Positions 10,036-21,995 are shown, numbered from the stretch's first letter. The stretch: 64,000 nt of DNA from Rhytidiadelphus loreus (GCA_947034895.1 OX344765.1:31129001-31193000), one strand, 5' to 3'. Numbers and translations are program-made. The notes: generated by a model from the letters alone, not told the origin.

Positions 10036-11301
10036 ATGTCAGACAAGACAACCCTGCTCCTGATGCCATTGGGCAAGCAGTGCCTGCGGTCCAGGTCGCC
10101 ACCCCCACGGATGTAAGAAAGGTGAGGTTCCATTTCCCTCCAACTCTTACCTAGCTTGTCTGTATCGGGTTTGCGCGTCCGTTAGAAATAGCACGTCCGA
10201 TTGAATTAGCACGTCGATGAGGAAGACTTCCCGGCACATCTCCATTAGCACGCATGTCTGTTGTTCTGGATCGATGTCATTCATTCTGAAGTCCACTTTG
10301 AGCATGGGGTTTCGCATCCGCAGGCCTCGTAGCCGCTCGACGAGACGCCCCCTCCCGTCGCCCTTCCCCCCTTCAGTTATTTCCTGATCCTGGAGGTAGA
10401 GGGGGTGTTGTGTCGAACCCAGCACGTTCAACGAGTCCTGCACAATCCCGTGCCCCTGGGAGAGGCCCCATCGGAGGAAGAATACAACCCAAGTAGACGC
10501 CACATCTTCGGCGAGTACACCCTCTACTGCCGTCCGCACATGCGCCAGTTTTTGAAAAACTTGGACGAGAAGTTCCACTTGTCCGTGTGGACCAGACTGC
10601 CCGCCGCAATCGCCAGACCGGTGGTGGACTTCCTCTTCCGCGGCATGGAGTGCCTGAAATCCTTGCGCGTGCTGGCCCTCAAGGAGTGTATCTCCATAGT
10701 CGAGAGACGGCCGGCGAATGCGTGTAGGTGCAGGCCTCCGCCGTATGTTCCGGACGCACCTTGCCCCACGCACCCCGTCCACGTCTCGCCCGATCCCGAT
10801 CTCGAGGAGAACATTTACATTCAGTTCCCCGATCATCCCGAGGGGCAGCTGCGGCTGAAAGTCCTGCACAAGGGCGTCTGGGACAAAGATAGGTTCAGGG
10901 CGTCGAATTTCAGGGCAAATTCCACCAACACCCTGCTCATCGATTGCTCGCCCGAGAGCACCATCCTCAATCCGCTCTACAACGCCATTTTCCCCTTGTC
11001 CTATGCCGGCAGCGAACACGACAGAATCCTGTTGGGGACGTTGGCCTCGTATCTCCGCGACTTGCTAGATTCCGGTCTTAGCGTGTCGCAATACCTGTCC
11101 AGTAACCCCTTCTGTTGGGCCCCCGACGTTCCGATGAGGCAGACGAAGCTCGGACTCAGAGTGCGCGCGTGCGCTTCATGGCAAGACGGGTCCCTCTTGC
11201 TAGAGTATCCCAATGTCGTGAAAAAGTACACTAGGCACGGGAACAATCATTTCATCCCCCAAAGATCTCCAAGAGAGAATAAAGGGAAGAAAATGACATG
11301 A
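10036..11301 (+). CDS. FCP1/NIF-type HAD phosphatase-like protein with altered catalytic motif
   Basis: Two exons: 10036-10112 (ATG 10036, donor CGGAT|GTAAGA) and 10377-11301 (acceptor after a C/T-rich tract, CCCCCCTTCAG). The phases agree and give 333 residues. The exon-2 protein follows the FCP1-homology order: a strand ending LILEVEG (residues 29-35), RPHMRQFLKNLDEKFHLSVW (79-98), and LIDCSPEST...NAIFPLSY from about 213. This domain normally dephosphorylates protein serine (for example the RNA polymerase II tail) using a DLDxT/DLNG Asp pair. Here both acids are Glu (E32, E34), so activity is doubtful. The unusually long middle part is rich in Cys and Pro. The gene is far more GC-rich than its AT-rich surroundings, suggesting a different origin or carriage by the neighbouring elements. 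Confidence 0.7.
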
Positions 11302-11939
11302 TGCCCACTCGTGTACCGATGCTTGTGCAGGGCCGGCACCGCGTTTCTGCGCCGGGAGGGCCCTCCGGCGACGGCCCGCGACAGGAGACGAGCCACTCTA
11401 AGCGACGGCGGACGCGGATGACGGAGGAAGTGGGCTCTTGCTCCGGCTCCGTCGCCCCAAAGGAGGAAGGCGTCGACGTCACGTCGGCGGGATTGTAAAT
11501 GAGGTTGTCGACGACTACGTGTATCGTAAGGTCGGCTTATCACTACCTCCATTGGCTGTTTGAAATTGATGCTCCAGCGGAATGTCTTTGAGTTCGCTGT
11601 CTGGCCCTCTCGCAGTCCGCAACTGATCGTTGGCCTCTTTGTGCAGGCTACTTGGTCTCTGTCCGACAGCAAGGGCGATGTAGTTTCTGGGTGAATGGCT
11701 CATCCAGGTGAATGGTTCAGGGCGCCCGCCCTAAACCTTGGACGACGTCCTCGTCCCGTTGCGCCGAACTCTTGTCTTCGACGTCAGGACTTTAATCCAT
11801 TTAGATTATGTTTTAGGATTTGGGATGTCTAGAGAGTACTTTAGGACTATTACATTGTACGAATGCTTCTCTGTCTTTTTAAATATAAATTGTAGGGCAT
11901 CCCCACATTCTTTATAGACATATACGTACCCACATTGCT
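11302..11939. other. Spacer downstream of the NIF-like gene
   Basis: The first 200 bp is GC-rich with open frames on both strands (about 66 residues plus, 141 minus) that match no family I know. The rest becomes AT-richer and holds no gene. Confidence 0.4.
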
Positions 11940-13860
11940 TATTGCCCCCTCTAGCTTGCAAAATTCTAGATCGTCAACGAACCACCATTTCACCAACGAC
12001 AGCGGGCGTCTATTTGCTATTCATGTCTCTTGTGAAGACCGTGCAGTGTATTCGGAGAAAGGCGGACAAATGCTCGTCAACTCCGGTGTGGATCCATTCT
12101 GGCGTTGTTATCGTGTTGGCTCGTTCATGGTTGAACTTGCCGACTGTGTAGAGCAAAAAAGTAGGGACGCTCGCGGCCCATCTTCTGTCCGAACACGAAT
12201 ATTCATAGGGGATTCATGGCACTGGAATCCATGGCCCTGATCTTCATAGGGTGTCACCTGCATTCAAGGAGCTCCTCGGCGCAAGGAAGGACCACGTTGT
12301 CATGCACATTCTCCTCCTGTTGTTCTAAGGTACTTGGTAGCAGCAACGTCCATCCTCCGTCCTTCTCCCAGCATCCGGGGTTTCTGTGGGCATGTGCCAG
12401 ATGCGGTCTACTATTCTCGGGACGGTGGATCGGTGTGGGGAGGGTGTCCATCGAAGTATCTATTGACTGCTCATAACTCAAGCCGTCGAGTGCATGCGTG
12501 TCGTTGTAAACCAACATGGCTCTCGCTGTGCACCGTGGTATTCGGACGACGGCACATCCGCTTGACGTCTTGAGTTATGAGCAGCCAATAGGTACTCCGA
12601 TGGGCACTCTCTTCACACCAATCCACTTCCCGGGAAAAGTCGACCGTTTCTGGTTCCCACCTTCAGAAGCTCCGGATGCTAGGACGTGGACGGTGGATGG
12701 CCGTCGCTGCTACCAAGTACACTCGAACAACTTGGGGAGAATGTGTATCACAGCACCGTCCTTCTTTGTGCCCAGGAGCTCCTTGAATGCAAGTGACGCC
12801 CTGTTCGCAAGGTGGGTCTTGGTGTGTTTCATGGGTGACCATGTGTCAACATCTTTCGAGGAGGAAGTTGACTCCCCTATGAACTTCTGTCCGGACATGA
12901 ATATTCACGGGGGATTCATGGCACTGGAATCAATGGCCCTCTTCTTGGTAGGGCGTCACCGGCATACAAGGTGCTCACTAGCGCAAGGAAAGACGACGTT
13001 GTCATGCAGATTTTCCTCCAGCTGTTCGAGTGTACCTAGTGGGAGCGAGCGCCATCCACCCTCCGTCTCCGGGCATCCGGGGGTTTTGTGGGCATGTGCC
13101 AGATGCGGTCTACTATTCTCGGGACGGTGGATCGGTGTGGTGAGGGTGTTGATTAGATTACCTATTCGCTGCTCATAACTCAAGCCGCCGAGCGGATGTG
13201 GGTCGTTCGTATTCAACTTGGCTCTCTACGTGCATTCTTGAATACGGACGACCCCACATCCGCTCGACGGCTTGAGTTATGAGCAGCCAATAGGTATTAC
13301 GATCAACGGCCTCATCACATCGGTGGACTTCCCGGGAAAAGTCGACCGTTTCTGGTTCCCACCCTCAAAAACTTCGGATGCTAGGACATGGACGGTGGAT
13401 GTCCGTCGCTCCCACCAAGTACACTCAAACTGCTGGAGGAAAATTTGTATAACAACGCCGTCCTTCCTTACGCCAATGAGTTCCTTGTATGCCGGTGACA
13501 CCCTGTTCGCGAGGTGGGTCCTGTTGTGTTTCAGCGGTGACCATGTGTCAACCTCTTTCGAAGAGGAAGTTGACTTCCCTTGTGAACAAGGATGGGTTGT
13601 GAGTGCTCTTGCTTTTACTCCTCACAGTCGACCGGTTCAACCATGATGTATTCGGCAAAGAGGCGACGCCGGAACTGGTCCATGGCGGAATTGACGAGCA
13701 TTTGTCTGCAAATCTCCGAATGCACTGTAAGACCTCACAAAGACATGATTGGCAAATAGGCGCTTGCTTTTGTTCATGAAGCTCAAGACCCTTCACTCGA
13801 AGTTGGCTGGAGGCGCAATTGGAGAATGTGGAGTGAAGATCCAACCCTATGCGGTGGCGA
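11940..13860. mobile_element. Foldback-like structure of alternating inverted copies
   Basis: A unit of about 250-300 bp occurs four times in alternating orientation: minus about 12215-12480, plus 12562-12830, minus 12900-13185, plus 13268-13580. Landmarks are 'CTTGAGTTATGAGCAGCCAAT', 'AAAGTCGACCGTTTCTGG' and 'CATGTGCCAGATGCGG'. Each minus/plus pair forms a near-palindrome (centres near 12522 and 13227), and the two pairs are tandem copies about 703 bp apart. Outer flanks at about 12000-12150 and 13630-13760 are again inverted copies of each other. Long internally repetitive inverted repeats are typical of foldback and Mutator-like foldback elements. The right outer arm read on the minus strand gives a protein-like stretch (SAMDQFRRRLFAEYIMVEP), so a gene fragment may have been captured. 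No transposase is present. Confidence 0.6.
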
Positions 13861-13897
13861 ACGAACACTGAAGTAGTGTGTCCCGGCATGAACTTAG

Positions 13898-13995
13898 AAT
13901 GTACTTAGTTAAGATTGTACCTTCCCCCGTTTTATAGTTTGTCCCGGCGTGAACTTAGTTAAGATTGTACCTTCCCCCATTTTATAGTTTGTCCT
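13898..13995 (+). repeat. Two tandem copies of a ~50-bp unit
   Basis: The phrase CTTAGTTAAGATTGTACC with CTTCCCCC(G/A)TTTTATAGTTTGTCC occurs twice in tandem, the copies differing at few bases. It adjoins the right edge of the foldback-like structure. Confidence 0.7.
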
Positions 13996-15499
13996 GCAAC
14001 ACATGGTCCCCAAAAGTTCGGCGTAAATAGTTTCTTCCCAGACTGTACCTTTTCTTCTACATCTCTCCCTTTACTATACACGGCAACTGGTAGAAGAGAG
14101 AGCTAGGAATGTTGTAAACGGGGTTGGATCCCTATGCAAATAATCCACTATGACCCTATTCAATAAAGTGTGTCTTCTTTAAACAATGGCCGCGACTTCA
14201 TTTGTGCCCCTGTTCTCTCTGTGCATGCAAACGCATCTAGATCAGTGAATTGGTTTCCTCTTCGCCACTTTGCCAATAACCCAAGTGGTGATGTTATGTG
14301 TCTTTGTGATCCACCACAAATCCTAACAGTCATCCACGCCTTGCACAAATTATAGCGCGTAGAGATGTTTTGGAACTTCCATTGAGGTAGAACGCTCTAA
14401 AAGTGCCCGTCTTCTTGAGCGGGCTCCTACAAAAAGGTACTAAATGGATATGATTTCGTCTTTAAATGGACCTTAACGACTTTTGGTTGAATCAAGGAAA
14501 AGGTGTTCTCTATTGCAAGAGTCCATCAACGGCCTGGGTATCCACAGTTTCCTTCCAAGGATCACAAATTGGTGAATACAACAGATTTCTTTGGAAATCC
14601 GTAACTAATTCAGAAATGCGTCTAAAACTTCGAATCCACTTGTGTTAGGTTCGGCCACTTTTTTTCTATCTCTGAGCGATTTTTAATCGTGAAAATCTAT
14701 GAAAAAGGTGGAGCTGTCCTTCAATGGCCGGTTTCAGAGCATATTACCTGACCGTCTTGTTCTGAGGACGACGTGTTAGACCTTAGAACACGATGCCGGA
14801 CATGCCCCATGATGGACATCTACGTCACATAGCGCCCATACGGAGTTTGGCACGTACGTATGGGCTTGATTCTGACCCACATGCGAAGAAATCAACGGAA
14901 ATACACGTATTTTTCTACCCCCACTCCCATCTCTAAACGCAATTTCGGCCCCCCGCCATCCCAAAAACCGCCAATATAATGGAATACCGCCATTTTAACG
15001 AAATTGGCCATTTCTATCAATTGCAATGGAAAGCTCCTTCAGGTTTTCATTTCATGCCTGAACATTCGTAAATTTTTATCTACATTCGGTTTAGGGTTAC
15101 ATTAATGTTCATAGGGGGCTAAGATGTTTGGACTATTTACCTAATTTTTTTAATCCATAACTCAAAGTTGTTGCAAAGTTTAAAGTTCAGTTCAAATTGA
15201 ACTGACATTGTTATGTTCTTGACTTTGGAACAGGAGAATTACCATCTGCCATCAAGTCTATTGCAACCAGAAAATCAGGAGTTGAAGGTGGAGATATTAA
15301 ACAGCGAGACTGAATCTGCCATAATAGCAAAGAAGTTGGTAAAACCGATCTCTTTGCCATTTTACCACATTCTTGTTGTTAGGACATAAAGTATCCGAAT
15401 ATGATTGTAACTGGGAGGTCTAACGCCTTCTCATCAAAGATCCATCTCATCTCAACTTGATTTATGCTCGCAAGACTAGTATAACACTCCCAATAAGAA
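13996..15499. other. Spacer with the right end of a TIR element
   Basis: No gene is recognisable. At about 14980-15012 lies GGAATACCGCCATTTTAACG followed by AAATTGGCC, which matches the right terminal repeat of the MITEs at 53,685 and 61,853. Its left terminal repeat is missing, so this is a decayed or solo copy. Confidence 0.5.
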
Positions 15500-15734
15500 G
15501 TCCGGGGTGAACTGACCTACTCGCTTGTCTCCGAAGTAAAATCCAGAATTTTTTTATTTTCCACGCATGATGTGCTATTTGCAATTTTCGAATTCATATT
15601 TGTAATCAGAGGCCCCAATATAGCTAGGAGAGAAGTCGAACACACATTATCAGGGCACAAAATAGGGGATATTTTTTATACTTGCACACCTTGAATTGAC
15701 TTGTGGGGGACGAGCGAGGGGGCAGTTCACCCAA
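15500..15734. mobile_element. MITE with GGGTGAACTG terminal repeats and 11-bp target duplication
   Basis: Imperfect terminal inverted repeats of about 25-30 bp share GGGTGAACTG, CTCGCT and GTC(T/C)CC. CCCAATAAGAA flanks both sides as a direct repeat (15489-15499 and 15735-15745). A duplication of 9-11 bp fits Mutator-type insertion. The 235-bp body has no coding capacity. Its left half has relatives at 5128-5260 and possibly 9330-9430. Confidence 0.65.
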
Positions 15735-15745
15735 CCCAATAAGAA

Positions 15746-17399
15746 CCAGCTAAGTAATTCGTGGCCACCCGATTCTCACGTCAGCCGTGGAAGATAAGAT
15801 AAGGCCCAGTTAAGAATGGTAATGGACCATCTTACAGTTTTGAGGGGTTTAGGGTTTCAGTAACCGAGGATCTGTTGTACCTGTCGCACTTGCCAGCGCC
15901 AGCGCCACTCGCAGGTTTGTTACGTGTTCCATTTGTTTTTGTAATCGGCTCGTGGGTTCTTTTCCTTCTTACTCGTGATCGCTTCTTGGTCTGTCCTCTT
16001 GGTCTTTCTTCTTGAGCTCGGATTCAGAGAATACTGGCTTGCATTTGGGCAACCATTGTAAATTTGGGCAACCATTTTAACTTCCATCACTTGGCCGACC
16101 AACCAAGTTCGTTTTCTGTCCGAATCATTTGGCCGAAATTTTTGAACCCTGGCTCTAGTTTACTGAGCCGGAAGTATTCTTGAACGCGTCTGGAGCTGCA
16201 GTCCTCGTCTTTATGGGGCTCCGTCGTTGCCGACTGGAATCGGGGGGAGAGATCGTCGCAGCTGCTGGATTACTTATTTCAATCGTTAGGAGCTGGATTA
16301 CTTATCCCTAAGGAGCTGGATAAGGAGCTGGATTACATATTCAATCGGTAGATCGGTAGGTGGTGCTTCTACTGGATTACTTACTTCGGAAGTACTGGAT
16401 TACGACGGTGGTGGTGGTGGTGGTGGTGGAAGAAATTCTGGAGCTGTAGTCCTCCTCGTTATGGTGTTCCGTCGTTGCCGACTGGCTCTTGGCGTTGAGA
16501 TCGTTGCAACTGATGGATGCTGTCGGAGTGCCTGTGGGACGCTGACGTTGAGATCGTTGGAGCTGCAGTCCTCGCCGATTTGCGGTTCAGTCGTTGCCGA
16601 CAGGGTCTTGCTCGAGAGGTCGATGCAACTGAAGGCCGAAGCTGCAGTCCTCCTAATTTTGGGGGTCCGTCTTCGTGGATAGGTCGCTGCAGCTGCTGCA
16701 CGCCGTGGAAGTCCTACGATCGAACTGTCGTTCTATTCGTTCTGGATACCGCGTTGTGACTGCGCAGGAGACTTCATAAACATTGGTTTTAAAATGCATT
16801 TGAGCTACTGTCTTCTTGGTTTTAGGAGTCCGTCGTTGCCGACAGGGTGTTGGGGAAGTAGTCGGTGTAGCTGCTGGACAAGACCAACGGCATCATTTTT
16901 TGTTATTGATTTTTTTTTCATCCACCCAAAGACTGTTCGATCTTTATTTGTGATGTTGAATTTTGGGGTCGTCACTTCTGTTGAGAGAATCATCATCTTT
17001 TGCAGCTGCAGATTGGTGGTTTATGCAGTATCGTCGACACTGACTGATTACTGCTTGTTTTCTATTTAAATTGTCATTAGTACTAGGGTGGCAAAAAACA
17101 TTGAAGAGAAGGCAACTTGTATGACTAATCTCCGCTTGGAATAAAATAATTAATGATATCAATAGTGACCAAGCAGTTGTTTTCCGTACCGTTGGCTAAC
17201 CTCCTCGGATGTTTTCAATGTAGTCTTCACCGACTGGATCAATTTCAATCGATTTAGCATTTTCTAGTTGTCATATAAATTTGGCAATGGCTACTTATTA
17301 TTAATGAACATCAATTAAAATTGCATTGGAATTAATTTGTCTTTGTCCTTTGCCTTGTCTCTGATGTAGGGTTCTGAGACATTTTTTCTCTCGAGAGTC
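15746..17399. other. Upstream region with degenerate ~110-bp repeats and a (GGT)n tract
   Basis: A phrase 'GGAGCTGCAGTCCTC...CCGTCGTTGCCGAC(T/A)GG' with 'AGATCGT(C/T)GCA(G/A)CT' recurs at about 16190, 16440, 16553, 16635 and 16801, with variable spacing. A 'GGAGCTGGATTAC' cluster fills about 16270-16345 and (GGT)n lies at about 16400-16429. A telo-box (GGTTTAGGGTTTC) is at about 15846. This may be promoter, leader or an upstream exon of the gene that begins at 17400. Confidence 0.5.
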
Positions 17400-20300
17400 A
17401 TGGAATATCCAAGAAGAGTGCTCCGTTCTCAAATGCATGCAACAGTCAGCGACGCATCCAGCAGCCAAGTAAGCCAATAGTGATTATTCACAAGACAATC
17501 CATTACAAAAAGGAATTCAAAACATTACTTATATGTTTGTGTTTGTTTGTTTTAGGTTCCAATGGTAATTGATACCGAGGACGTTGTCCAATCTGAAGAA
17601 GCATTTCCAGAAAGCGAAGAGGCAGTTCCGGAAAGTGATCCAGAGAATGACAATCTTGAAGAGCCGAAGCAAACGGAACACGAGTTGCGTCAATCACAGA
17701 AGGTGAATTCCATTGCAAGTATTGAGGCAATGAGAATATTACCAAAGGACAAATCCCGGTTTTCGATTCCACTTTGCCGTTTGATTCCAATGCCCATTGT
17801 CCGCCCGTCATTGGACTCCGACATCAAGAAGCTGGAGGCTGATTTTACACATGGTTATAGACCTGGTTCAAGTGTTTTTTATGTTTCAGTGTGCAACGAG
17901 AATGGTATAATTCAAGCTATGACCGATGATCATAAAACCAAAATGAGTCCTTTGTGGAAATTGGAGAGTGATCGTTTTGATGATAGACTACGGCAAAGCA
18001 AGAATCACCATCATTTGGTGGGAAAAATATTTTTCATCTATGACGGGAATCACAGATTTCAAGCTTGGACTGGCTTCATAGATCGAGTTCATAAAGAGGA
18101 CCCAAATTGGCACATTTCGGTGGATAGCATTTGTTTGGACCCTACAGGAAGAATTGGGCTACTCTTACATGCTATGCATGATATCAACAAGTAAGTACCT
18201 TTTCATGTTATTTCCATTTTCTTCTCTTTGTCGATAATTATGGTATGGTTCATTATCTTATATTTTGAATGTTTTATAGGTCCAATGAAAACAGCCACGT
18301 GAAGACGAACCTAGTGCATACTTTATATAGGATTCGAGCTACAGGTACACAAAGCTTGGAGAGTTTCAAAGACATTCTCCCTGATAGGGAGTACATTAAA
18401 TGTTTGCGAAACCCTGCAAGAGGAAAAAGTTGGTATCCTCTCACAAAAGACATGTTCATTTCATTTTTATGGCGGGTGAGTAAAGACGTTTTTTACTTCT
18501 ATAGTTTCAAATAAAAAAAATTATTTTATTTTTAAGCTCATAAAATATATCTTTATATCCTTCCTAAACGTGATGTTTATATGTGCAACAAGAAATTGCT
18601 GATGCTGCAGATGTTGCAGTTAGAACATTATTGGGGGAAGATCCATCAATTTCGAGGACTGACGAAGAAATCACGAGTGTTATGCTTGAAGCAGCAAAGT
18701 TGAAGACAAATAGTTACAAAGGCCAATTCTCCAAATGGTTAGCAGTTGCGCATCCAACACTTGGTGATGAGTTTCTGGCTCAGGTAGAATTTCATAATTT
18801 ATCCATCATTCTGAATTGTATTTGAAGTGATTTGTTTTATTACTTTGGCCAATTAAGCAATGGTGATAAAATATGTTTTTGCATCAATTTGTTTTGGATT
18901 GAATTGTATTTTTTTTTTTTTGTAAAGGTCACCCTACATTGGAGCAAGAATTCAAAACCTGAGATGACATTGGACAAGCTTCAATTGCTAGCAACATCTG
19001 TGGCTCCTGTTTTCTTTAAAGTGAGATGTTTGTGTTGGTGGAATTCTAGTACTGAAACAAGAAAGGCTGCCCATTTTCCCAGCAAACCATTCTCGGATAA
19101 GGACTTCGAGTCCTGGCTAAACAAGGCTTGTTTGGGGGGATCTGTAAGTGTCTTTTTCCATTATGGAATTCTTTTGTAATGTACTCAAAGTTCACTTCAT
19201 AATTTTTTGTAATTTAACTAATATTATTATGCAATATTCACTAAATTGATTTTTTTTTCTTTAGCTGGAGGAAGCATTCTGCACCGAGTATGAGAGGCTA
19301 CAAACAGAAGAAGGCGTTAGCGTTTTAGTAGATCCTTCCAAGCTACCATTGTCTCCGGCCGAATTCGTAGAGTACTGGCGTGTTCGCATTTGGGCGCACG
19401 GATTCTCGTCTTTGTTTCGAGGCAAAGATTCGTATTCACGAACTAAAGCATTTAGTTCGTATAGTTATACATCACGCATTGTGAAGCGTGTTCTTTACAG
19501 GTACAATACATTTACTGAGCATATAATTCTGTCAATTATTGTCTTTTTCCTACATTTTCATTTTTTTATCTCACTACTTTTTTTATCAATATTGGCAGAT
19601 ACTTCATGTTCGAATTGGTACTCAAGGATGCCATGGCACGGGATCAACTTCCGGGTTTCTTTCAAGCGTGGGTCGATAAGACATCCATGGAACAATGCAT
19701 GTACTCACCTGGTTTGATTCGATCATGGGGTGTCCTACACCTCAATGCTGGTTGTTGGTACTTAGATTGTGGAGGAAGTTTCTGCCCTCAACAAGAAGAA
19801 TCCAAGAAGAAAGCAATTGAAGATGCAGAGAAGGGATTAGGAGACAGTCGTCCTCCAAATCCAATTGATCTTGAAACCCTTACAGAGCAGGATCTTACTC
19901 TCGATGTTTCTCATTTGAATGAGAAAGACAAGATTAAAGCTATGAAACAAATGCAGCGAGCTGCTGAAAAGGCGGAGGCAAAAAAGATTAAAGGTGAACT
20001 CAGAAAAGCAGAAAAAGCATCTAAAGCTGGTTTGGTGGCCAATGTCAAGGCCCAGGCTGCTGAAGCAATTGCAACAATTAAGGCTACAGGTAAGGCACCG
20101 AAACATTTGCCCATAATTGGTGGATCTGGTGGAGATGGCACTCAAATTTCTTCAGCTTCTCCAACAGAAGGCACACGTAAGTGAGATAGTTCCTCTATCG
20201 ATCTTACTATCTCTCGTCTTTTACTGGGCCATGTACCAGTGCCACTGACAATTGATTCGACATTACCAGAAGTGGATAGTTTTATTTTTAATGGATCTTT

Positions 20301-21995
20301 GCACTCACTTCTCGACCACCGTATTCAATATGGATCATTTCCTTCGGGGTGGAACGAACTTCAATCTTTTCTTGACAAGGTAGATCTTAGATTTCATCTT
20401 CCATTTGCTTCAATATATTCTTACTAGTTCTTTTGACTTTTACAAAGTTGTTCTCCTTTCTAATTCTTGTTTTTGAACAGCACAAGAGAGATAAAGAAAG
20501 ATTTTTCAAAGGCAATGTTTCCCATTCTCGAGCTGTCGATCTACTAATTTTCGATATTCCCGAGGATCTTCCTGTCCCAGGGGTATCAAATCCTACATCT
20601 GTTGTTCCACCGTGGAACATTCTTCATTCGAATTTCCTGAAGTCTATTTTTGATTTCGCTGGAAGTCATTTGCACGACGACGGAGCTTTACTAATCTTTC
20701 ATTCCGATTCGAGTCAAGTAAAATCAAACTTGAAAGGATTCTGTCGAGCATTTCACTTCAAAGTTTATCGCAAATGGACTGGTATCAATCGTCTTCATTT
20801 AACCCACCCTCGTGATTCATCAAAGACGGTATGTAAATCCTTTCTTCCCTATAATCAACATTTATTTATTTTTATTGTTTATCTTACTCTCAATGCATAT
20901 GATTCTGATGTCTCGGACATTGTTCTATGCAGACTCTCATTTTTGGTATTCAACTACTTGTAAGGAACTTTGATGACGTCCATCGTTCTCGTTTCAAAAT
21001 CCAGATGGTACCACATTTGGATACAGCTGGCATTGATGTCAACTTCGATGATGTGCTACACAACATGGTGACAAAAGAGTCACAGCTTTTTCACGGCAAT
21101 GTTCCTTGGCGAGGTTCGCGAGAGAAAGATTCCGGTCTAATGCAGATTCTTGTTGAATCTTTTTCAATAATAGGTGATGTGGTGTTCGATTGCTCAGCAT
21201 CCACAGGTTTAAAATTCTTTGCATTTAATTTTCATCCTTCTTGATATATATTGGTATGAGTTACATTAGCTACTTCTTTCCTTATCAATTGTTTCAATTC
21301 ATCAAATTTTTGTTTTATTGTTTGTTTATTTTGGTGACTTCATCTAATTTATTGTTTTCAATTCATCTAATTTTGTCTTTGGAAGTTCATCAGTTATATC
21401 TAATTTCTGAATTCATGAATTCCAGGTTCCTCTATTCATGCTTGTCGTAGGTCAGGCCGTCACATTGTAGCCTTTGAAGAAGATACATTGATTTTCGATG
21501 CTCTTCTACAACCCCTTATTATTGAGAAATCAACCCCAGTTTCGAAGCGGCAACGGATCAATGAAGATATTACTAGCTCGGATGAAGATGCTGAATCAGA
21601 TTCCGAAGTACCAGTAGTTGAAGCTACAAACTTATTTTGTACGTAAGTCCTTTCATTCTTTTTTATATACAATTGTTACTTTGAAAATTGATCCCCCATA
21701 CTTATTATTGTTTTAGTATCTTTCACCAACTAATTATCTTCATATTTTGATACGATGCAGCTCAACAGTGACTACAGTTTCTTCAAGGACCTCTATTCTT
21801 CAATCTGCAAGGAAGAAAATAGTGAATAGTCCCCCTAAAACTTTCCTATTACCAGTTTATGCTCGTGATGTAGCAGAAGAATTTGTTAGGGCACCTCCTA
21901 TTCTTTCTAGGTCTCGTAAATTTCGTGGCGACAAAAGAGTTCTTCAGTTAGTAGATGACGCAGCAGATTGTGATGATGATGTTCATTGTGAGTAG
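17400..21995 (+). CDS. ParB-like domain fused to a beta-class amino-methyltransferase-like domain (12 exons)
   Basis: Exons 17400-17468, 17556-18190, 18280-18479, 18593-18783, 18928-19143, 19265-19500, 19599-20176, 20240-20379, 20481-20828, 20933-21206, 21426-21642 and 21761-21995 join in phase (3339 nt, 1112 residues) with GT-AG borders. The exon 3/4 junction is least certain. An acidic N-terminus leads to a ParB/Srx-like region with DGNHR at 186-190, the ParB phosphate-binding signature. A Lys/Ala-rich charged helix spans roughly 570-660. The C-terminal part has beta-class DNA methyltransferase order: a catalytic-like strand LLIFDIPE (D780-E783, where active enzymes have DPPY/SPPY), then motif I-like DCSASTG at 957-963 and a following GRHIVAFEED strand, then an acidic tail. 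ParB plus amino-methyltransferase fusions are known from phages and bacteria. The altered DPPY makes methylation uncertain; a nuclear DNA-binding role is inference. Confidence 0.75.

Noticed and set aside
10147..11019. 290-codon minus-strand ORF
   Set aside because: It is the antisense of the NIF-like gene, open because of high GC content; only the plus strand gives conserved HAD-family motifs.
12516..13178. 220-codon plus-strand ORF
   Set aside because: It runs across an inverted repeat boundary, so its two halves are sense and antisense versions of the same unit; it is not a genuine protein.
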